64,000 bases of DNA. Origin: Baylisascaris procyonis (taxonomy: Eukaryota > Nematoda > Chromadorea > Rhabditida > Ascarididae). Where the stretch lies: contig JAZARR010000206.1 in assembly GCA_037389465.1 (NCBI GenBank), positions 434,001 through 498,000 on the forward strand, written 5' to 3'. Below are positions 57,491 to 64,000 of this stretch, piece after piece. The translations under genes and the position numbers were made by a program. Below the pieces are notes generated by a model. It searched no databases, was not told where the DNA came from, and was given only the letters and a program-made list of their open reading frames with translations. Numbering within the stretch: position 1 is the first letter of the stretch; each line of letters opens with the position of its first letter.

Positions 57491-60400
57491 ATGGAGGATA
57501 TGAGCCATCAATCAAACGATGATAATGACTACTATAAGAATCCTTTGAAATATATCGACTTGACCGCTCAAAATACCAGTAAATCACATCGCCGTCACAA
57601 ACGCCGACGAGCCTTACCATCGAATCATCGTTCTCATACTGAAAGTGAGTTGCGATATTCAAATTTTTTTCGAGTGTGGATTGAATATATGTCGGCAATT
57701 CGTTTTTTTTAAAGACCGAGTTGTGTCGAGAAAATGACCAATGACCGAATGACCAATTTTAGCAAATCATTGCTGTTGAATTAGCTGTTATGCGGGAATA
57801 ATTTTGTTCATGGTAGGCTATTGGTCAGAACTTCTCAACATGGTTTTGCTTCATACCTTATATAGACGTTGGCTAAACCAAAGGCCTATAAATAGCTAAA
57901 CCTCTACCCGAAAGCACTATAGTCAGCCATCTAGAAGCTCTATTGCGATCTCGTTTCATTTGACTTTTTCATTGTTAATGGAGATGAATTCTGCTGGCAC
58001 CAAGACTTCTTCGCCTTTCCGTTAAAGTTCGTCATGAGTGCAAATTTCAAACTTATGAATTAAACTTTATTTTGTTTATCGTTATTTGTTACTATGAAAG
58101 TTTTAAGTATAAAATTTAGAAGTAATGCTTAGTTCTTCCTTTATTTCTAATAAATTTACACGAAAATTTAAGTTTAAATATAATTATATGTACGCTTTTT
58201 TTCATATTTTTGTTGATATTAAAATTTTATGTAATTTCAGTGCAAAAGCATCAACCGGAGAAAAAAGAATCTAATTTGGGCGATTTGTTAAGTATGTTTT
58301 ATTTTTATTTTTACCTATGAGTTTATTTCTTCCTTTATTTGACGTTGATTTGAATGTGTGGGTTTTGATGGATATTAGGAAAATGCATGGGCAACGCCAT
58401 CGACATCTTTCACTTACCTCAATTTCGTCCAATTTTTGTCTCGTTTAAACGAGTCTTTCTATTGCTCACAATTAATGCTATTTTTTGTTGACTGTTAGAC
58501 TACTATTTGAATAGAGGACCTTGAGTGAATTTAGATAAATCCTTGGTACAGCAGTAGCGAATCTTCCTGTAAAAGATGTGCCATCACGATCGTCAAAAAG
58601 TCGATTATGTTTTGAAGTATTGTGAGTCAAGATAAATTCAATGTGAAGAGAGATGATGTTGTTCCCGCCGTATTAGCTTGCCGATCTTTAGACGTTTTTG
58701 CAAGGAACATAGAATAAAATTTCCCATATGTTTTTCTTTATTTCATGCGAATCGAGAGCAGTCGTTATGTTCCCCTCAGTTGCCCTCGGAAGCAACGTTG
58801 AAATTGTAACATCCTTCCGCAGGGCAAGTATTTTGAATATCATTGATACATAGTATTTATATGTTTTGGAATCAATCTCATGTGATCCATGTTTATAGGT
58901 ATTTCATCAGATGAAGAGGGATCGGGCGTGGTAGATAGGCTGATTAAACGATGCAGAGAAGATGCTGAAAACCATGAAGATGAAAAGTCGGAATTAATAT
59001 TGGAAGAGGTGTTGCCAAGTTTTACTGAACTCGTAACAAAGGCACGACCGTCAGGTGATCGCCCTCGGCACCGACGATCTTGTCGACGCATTGGGTAAAT
59101 TGTTCTATATTCGCACATCTATGTTTGCGTGTATTCACGAGTGCCATCTTTGTTAAAACGATAGTTTTATCTGCGGAAATTAGATAGGGGACTATCTGCG
59201 TCGTGACTGTTCATGCCCCGTTGGATTTCAGTTGATCATATCGTATACGGATTCGGGACAGATTAAGATATTTGATGTTAAGGTATATATTCAGGAGATA
59301 TGGAATTTACCTTTAAATATTTTATAAGCCAGTAAATTTAATTGACAAAAGTTAAGAAGTTCATCGTGCCGATCTCTGCTATAACTGTTTTGGTTATTAT
59401 TATCATCTTTTTTTATTCGTCGTGCAAACGTTTTCTAGTGTTCTATTGCGTAAATTTGACGTTTTGATTTGTTCAGCCTGATTGAAATACTTGCTTTGAT
59501 TACGCTTTTTTTTTGAAATATATAAGAAATGCTGATATCAGAATTAATAAACTTTGTAGGATGCTTTAATCTTTGATTTTTTGTTCTTGCATAGCGATTG
59601 TTCGTCAGCGCTGTCCTGTGGTTTCTGTCGTTTGCGGTAACAGACGTTGTTTTGAAGGAACGAAGAGAGCCTTAAGAACGATAGTTCGTCGATTGCGATA
59701 GAAGATGTGACTATATCGTCGGAAGATGTAAAAGTATTGGAAGAAGTGGATGAAGCTTTGGAGCAGCAATGCACTATTGAAATCAACGATATCGAGCAAA
59801 TGAATTCGAGAATTATACGTTGGAAGATGGTGTGTTGGGATTGTTGTTGTGAGGAAAGCTGACCAGGCATTATAGTAAATTGCGAAAGGGGAGATATTCG
59901 TTGAATTCGTGAAATTGGGCTAGTTGAAGTGGTTATCACTGACAGTTGATATTCAGCTCATAGATTCCTTGGGTTTTTGAACATCCGTCATGAGCCACTT
60001 GAAAGGGACAACGGATCATCGGCTGTTGAATTTTTCGCGGGTACATTGCGAAGCTTGTGAATATAACGTTATGATTATCTGTATATTTACACAAGTACAT
60101 ATTAAGGATGGAGCTGTTAGTTCCCGGCGGAACTGGGCACTGTTTTTCTCACTAATTTCAGGCATAATTCCATACCGATTTTTTAAATGCGAATTTTTTG
60201 TGCTGTTATTTATGCTCCGAATCTTTGAGTACTTCTGCTGCTAAAAGTAGAGTCTATCTTTTTTTAAATTAACGGGTAACTATATCCGAAGAGGTGTATT
60301 TAGTTGTTTTTCTATTTTTGGACATTTCATGCCGTTTTCACCGATTAGTTTTCCGTGCTTGCTCTTATTTTTTCGCATTGCTTTGCACAAATTTTATACG

Positions 60401-61637
60401 TTGGTCGCCTCCTCTTTTCATGTTGCAGTTGGGTCCTATAAGCTAGCCATACGCGGTTTCAATTTGATGGTTAGGGTATTCTGGAGTAAGTGGTGAGGGT
60501 GGGGAATTTGAGAGTCATGTTAGTATGTATGGAGCGAGATTGTCTGTTCATTTGTAACGATTTTGATCGTAGATCAGCTCGATTATGGTTGTAGATCAGC
60601 TCGACTGTGACTGCAGAGCAATTTGGCTGTGATCGTAGAACAGTGTGCAGTATGAAAAGGACTGCTATTACCCACTGTCATTCGTTGTTTGTTCGTTCGC
60701 TTGAGGTGGCCGTGGGTCGAAGTGGGATAGCGTCTCTGACCTAACTAATCCCTTTCACTAACCACTAGCCTAAACTACCAATTACGATTACTGAAGGGCG
60801 TAATTTCTTTGTGTGCTTCTTTGCCCATTCGAGTACTTGGCCATCGTTCTCTGAAAGCACCTGGTGCCTTCAATAGGACGAGCATTTAGTGTTTTGCAGA
60901 ATCGTAGTCTACGCGAATTGGTGTCGAAATGTGCTGCAAAATGGGGATGTGAGGAAGCATTGGTGCATCTGTCTAAAGAAAATGGCACTATACTAGACGC
61001 CAACAAGTCACCCATCGAACTCGGCTTTTCCGTTGAAGATTTCATTGTCATTATGGCTTGCAAGTTGAATCCTATCACCGTCGATTCTATTAACATCATT
61101 TTGCAATTCGAGGAGCGCAAAATTTCGAAAACGATTTCAAAGGTTTTTTTCTTATGTTTATTTGTTTGTTTTTCGCAGTAGTTGGCAAGATAAACGTATA
61201 TGTTGATGTAGGATGCCGCCACCTTCCATTTTGTGCATTGTACCCATAAAACAAAAATAAAGCGACACTGCGCAACAAGGATTGCCTAATATATGGCACA
61301 TAGTATGCGCTTTTTAGATGGCGCTAATGTGACATGGTTTTTCTTTTCCTGTAGAGCATTCTAGTGATATTTATTTGTGATTTCTCGAAGAAAACATAAG
61401 CTTGTTGAAGCATTAATGTTCATTATTGGCGCATTATGATAGTTTTACCGGTGAAAATGCGTAAAATGTTTTCAGAAAGAACCGTTGATGAAACTCAAAA
61501 GTGAATTGGCACGCGAATTCCAAATTGATGAATCGCATGTGCAATTGCAATTCGAATTTTACCGAATAAAAGAAGATGATACAGCCGAATGTCTGGAATT
61601 GATAGATGGTGATATTATTGATGTTGGATGCTCGTAA
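57491..61637 (+). CDS. Rad60/NIP45 (NFATC2IP)-like protein with tandem SUMO-like domains, 6 exons
   Basis: Exons: 57491-57644, 58241-58291, 58899-59094, 59658-59829, 60858-61142 and 61476-61637. All phases close, giving 339 residues; human NIP45 has 419 and fission yeast Rad60 about 406. The N-terminal half is disordered and charged, with a basic RRHKRRR patch. It has a likely SUMO-interacting motif, YIDLT (residues 21-25), then an acidic SISSDEEGSG and helical stretches. The first SUMO-like domain begins about residue 185 (RIIRWKM, AFSVLQNRSLRELVSK, IELGFSVEDFIVIMA). The second follows directly to the C terminus (NIILQFEERKIS, PLMKLKSELAREFQI, LELIDGDIIDVGCS). The ending matches the family's L-x-D-G-D-x-I-D/E-V. 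Rad60/NIP45 proteins bind the SUMO conjugating enzyme and Smc5/6 partners and protect genome stability; NIP45 also modulates NFAT signalling in mammals. The acceptors before exons 4 (TTGAAG) and 5 (CTGAAAG) lack C at -3, so the exon 5 start is slightly uncertain. Confidence 0.85.
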
Positions 61638-62817
61638 TTGGTTTTTCAATCCCGTGAGTGCATTTTATTATTTGTTCATTTCTGATCGCATTCTATTTCT
61701 TTTTTATTTTCTTTTCTCTTTTATTCTTCATTCAGTATATATATTTCCACGCTTTTCAGTTTAGTGATGAAATACTTTGTAACGTTGAATAAGACTTCTA
61801 GTGTCAATCGCAAACTTCCTCAAATATTTCCATTTTATGCGACCGAATGTCGAAAATTTGGTCCTTTTTTTTTTCAGGGGAATTATCGAAATATTTTCCA
61901 TGGACTACAAAATCCTTAAGTTGTGAAAGTATTTTTGCATTATCCGGCTTTTCTTTGCAAAAGTTGCTTACTTTGCCCCACGATGGAAATCGAATCACTC
62001 ACGATCCTTAGTTTTGCTTTCCTTTTTGGGTAAATTATAGCAAGTTTGCGCTGAAATTATATAAGAATAAAGAAAAAGTAAATGATCTTTTATGAAAACC
62101 GGAAAAATTAGTTGATCTTTGATTTGTTAGTGTGTATTGTTTGATTCCTCTTTTACATTTGACGCAATGAACAAAAAAGGGAAGATTTTCACTCTTCCAT
62201 CCTATTCTACAAAATTGAGCAGTTATTTCCCAGATTTAAACTTTGGGATAGTTCGATGGATTGTTTAATACGAATTCCATGGAATAATTCATTCATTGAT
62301 CTTTACGAAGATTAAGGACATAAAACAGGTCACAGCGATCAAATCCTAATACGTTTATTTAAATTTTAAAAAACTATGTAAGGTCGAATATTTAAATGTC
62401 TGATAATGTTGTGCGGTAGTGAATTCGAACGTTTAGCAGTAATCGCCAATATGACATATAATTAGTCACCTTGGGGTTTGATGGTGATTTAGCCAATAAC
62501 TAAATGCTTACTCATGTTTTGCAGAGTTAATCGTATTATGCTGGTAGATGGGAAGTTCTAATCTCCGTCGATTTGTGAAGTAAATCGTTTAGGGATTCAT
62601 TCGCTTGCCTATTTTCTAACTTTCATAATGTTTTAGGGAATTCGTGATCTGGTTGTGTATGGATAAGTGTTGAAAGTTTTGTAGGTAGATGGTCCAGTTT
62701 TCTGAATTTATTGGTCTTTCTAAAAGGATAGATAATCATTTTTTCAGGATGTGCTTAGCATTTACTATAGTGACTGCAATAGTTGGCAAAAGAGTGGAAT
62801 TTACGGCCATAAAGGCA
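61638..62817. other. Region downstream of the Rad60-like gene, nothing seen
   Basis: AT-rich with no supported exon on either strand. A minus-strand open stretch at 61804-61998 has no recognised domain. Confidence 0.4.
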
Positions 62818-63057
62818 ATGAATTTTCGGTTACTGGTAATCATGTTGCTTGTCATGGTCAGCAATAGCTATAATGAACTATGGCCAGTGCAGTATTCAAA
62901 ATTCATGCAAATGCAACTATGTAAAGATGAGGCGATAATAGGGTGCAGCTTGCCTGAAACCGTTACCACTGAATTGTATCGCTGGTATTGCTCGTACAGG
63001 GGGAGGCCGCGACTGTGTTTTATTATGTCAGTGATTAAATATTGGTGTTTATCATGA
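62818..63057 (+). CDS. Possible small secreted cysteine-containing peptide, 79 residues
   Basis: From the ATG at 62818 the frame gives a strongly signal-peptide-like start (MNFRLLVIMLLVMVSNS). A mature part of about 62 residues follows with five cysteines (QLCKDE, IIGCSLP, RWYCSY, RLCFIM and YWCLS). An internal GTACAG near 62995 could instead be a splice donor, making this the first exon of a longer secreted protein. No family is recognised. A membrane or secreted role is only an inference from the hydrophobic N terminus. Confidence 0.3.
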   Translation: MNFRLLVIMLLVMVSNSYNELWPVQYSKFMQMQLCKDEAIIGCSLPETVTTELYRWYCSYRGRPRLCFIMSVIKYWCLS

Positions 63058-64000
63058 ATAATGTAAGAAAACTGATGAGGATTGCGCGAGTTTTTTTTCT
63101 TTTTGAACGAAATTTTTGTGTTTGTTCCATGACATATGCGCCACTGTTATTTCATCCAGAAGGTTTTGTGCGGTGTGTTTTGTTTCACTACAGACCTTTG
63201 TATGATAGAAAATCGATATTCGTATATAAGGTTGTGAATTTAAAAAGAAAAACTCCGAAGCAACGATTACTTCCAACGAAAATGAGCAAAAAATTCAAGT
63301 GGGAGAATGTTTCGAATAAGATGTTTATTTACTTAACACTCGACACACCTAGATTTTTTTCTTCCTCAGTCATTATCTTCCAAGATGGAATTTTATTTCA
63401 ATATTCCGAGTTTATCGCTAATCATTACCTCTTATCATCTATTATTTTGAATTAATTTGATAATATTATATGCATTCAGTTCATGTAATAGTGTGCAATT
63501 TTCCGACATCTTTTTACCGTTGATTGTATCCGGTCGTTTTTTTTTTGCATTGGCACTGCTTTTTAAATGTTAGTATTGATGAATGTTATTAAATTTATCA
63601 ATTAAATGTTCATAGCTTGTGTATCAATTATTGTATTGGTTTTTTCTCCAAATTACCCATATTTATGGGAATATATGCGCGATTGCACTAACAGATTTTG
63701 GAGCTAGCTGAACATGGGGAGGGCTAGTAAACTGCCCATAGGCAACATTTACTGTTGCATGACTTTCGATTTCTAATAGTCGAATATTGTGGATTTTTGA
63801 ATTACATCTGCGGTATGACGTATAGCCTTAATGATAAGACCAAACCGATCCTTTTATTAGTAACATCGATACGCAGTGTTAATATAGCACCAATGTTTTA
63901 ATGGACATTAAAATGCACAACACAATCACAATAATGTGTTTAGGCAGAAACAGTATCGGCTCTTTGATTAACATTATATATACGAAAGAGCAATATTTTC
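63058..64000. other. Right edge of the window, no supported gene
   Basis: An open stretch at 63042-63455 has no recognisable domain and a composition like translated AT-rich DNA. Nothing else is seen. Confidence 0.35.

Noticed and set aside
59544..59939. 131-residue minus-strand frame rich in Ser and Thr
   Set aside because: It is the antisense shadow of Rad60-like exon 59658-59829, whose phases join on both sides.

Overview
The window is nuclear DNA from an animal, almost certainly a nematode. It is AT-rich and full of spliced genes with long introns. One gene encodes a small Major Sperm Protein (MSP) domain protein of the nematode sperm-specific (SSP) type. The species cannot be named from the sequence. 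I rebuilt the gene models by hand from splice sites, reading-frame phase across introns and similarity to families I know. Where a model is described as phase-consistent, every intron phase closes.

Layout, left to right. (1) 1396-4881, plus: golgin-45 (BLZF1), 5 exons. (2) 4.9-9.2 kb: gene-poor, with a 21-bp tandem repeat. (3) 9229-19731, plus: PXK-type PX-domain pseudokinase, 12 exons found, first exon missing. A decayed non-LTR retrotransposon 3' end lies in one of its introns. (4) 19.7-22.5 kb: intergenic, with a face-to-face pair of tRNA-derived SINE-like sequences. (5) 22534-43166, minus: DRG1 GTPase, 9 exons, complete. Its second intron is about 12.3 kb and contains a whole gene on the opposite strand: (6) 30706-37491, plus, a predicted type I membrane protein of unknown function. 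(7) 46715-48189, minus: the MSP-domain gene. A nearly identical but inverted copy of its middle exon lies at 45891-46052. (8) 49456-54071, plus: an F-box protein with a leucine-rich-repeat-like body, 7 exons. (9) About 55.3-56.7 kb, minus: possible exons of an immunoglobulin-domain gene. (10) 57491-61637, plus: a Rad60/NIP45-type protein with tandem SUMO-like domains, 6 exons. (11) 61.6-64 kb: mostly empty, with one possible small secreted cysteine-containing peptide.

The genes do not form a pathway. Golgin-45 is a Golgi tether, PXK acts in endocytic trafficking, DRG1 is a translation-associated GTPase, Rad60/NIP45 works in SUMO-linked genome stability, and the F-box protein is probably a ubiquitin-ligase adaptor. 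I found no convincing novel multi-gene system. The most notable observations are the near-perfect inverted MSP exon copy, the gene nested in DRG1, and the repeated use of 3' splice sites ending in AAG.
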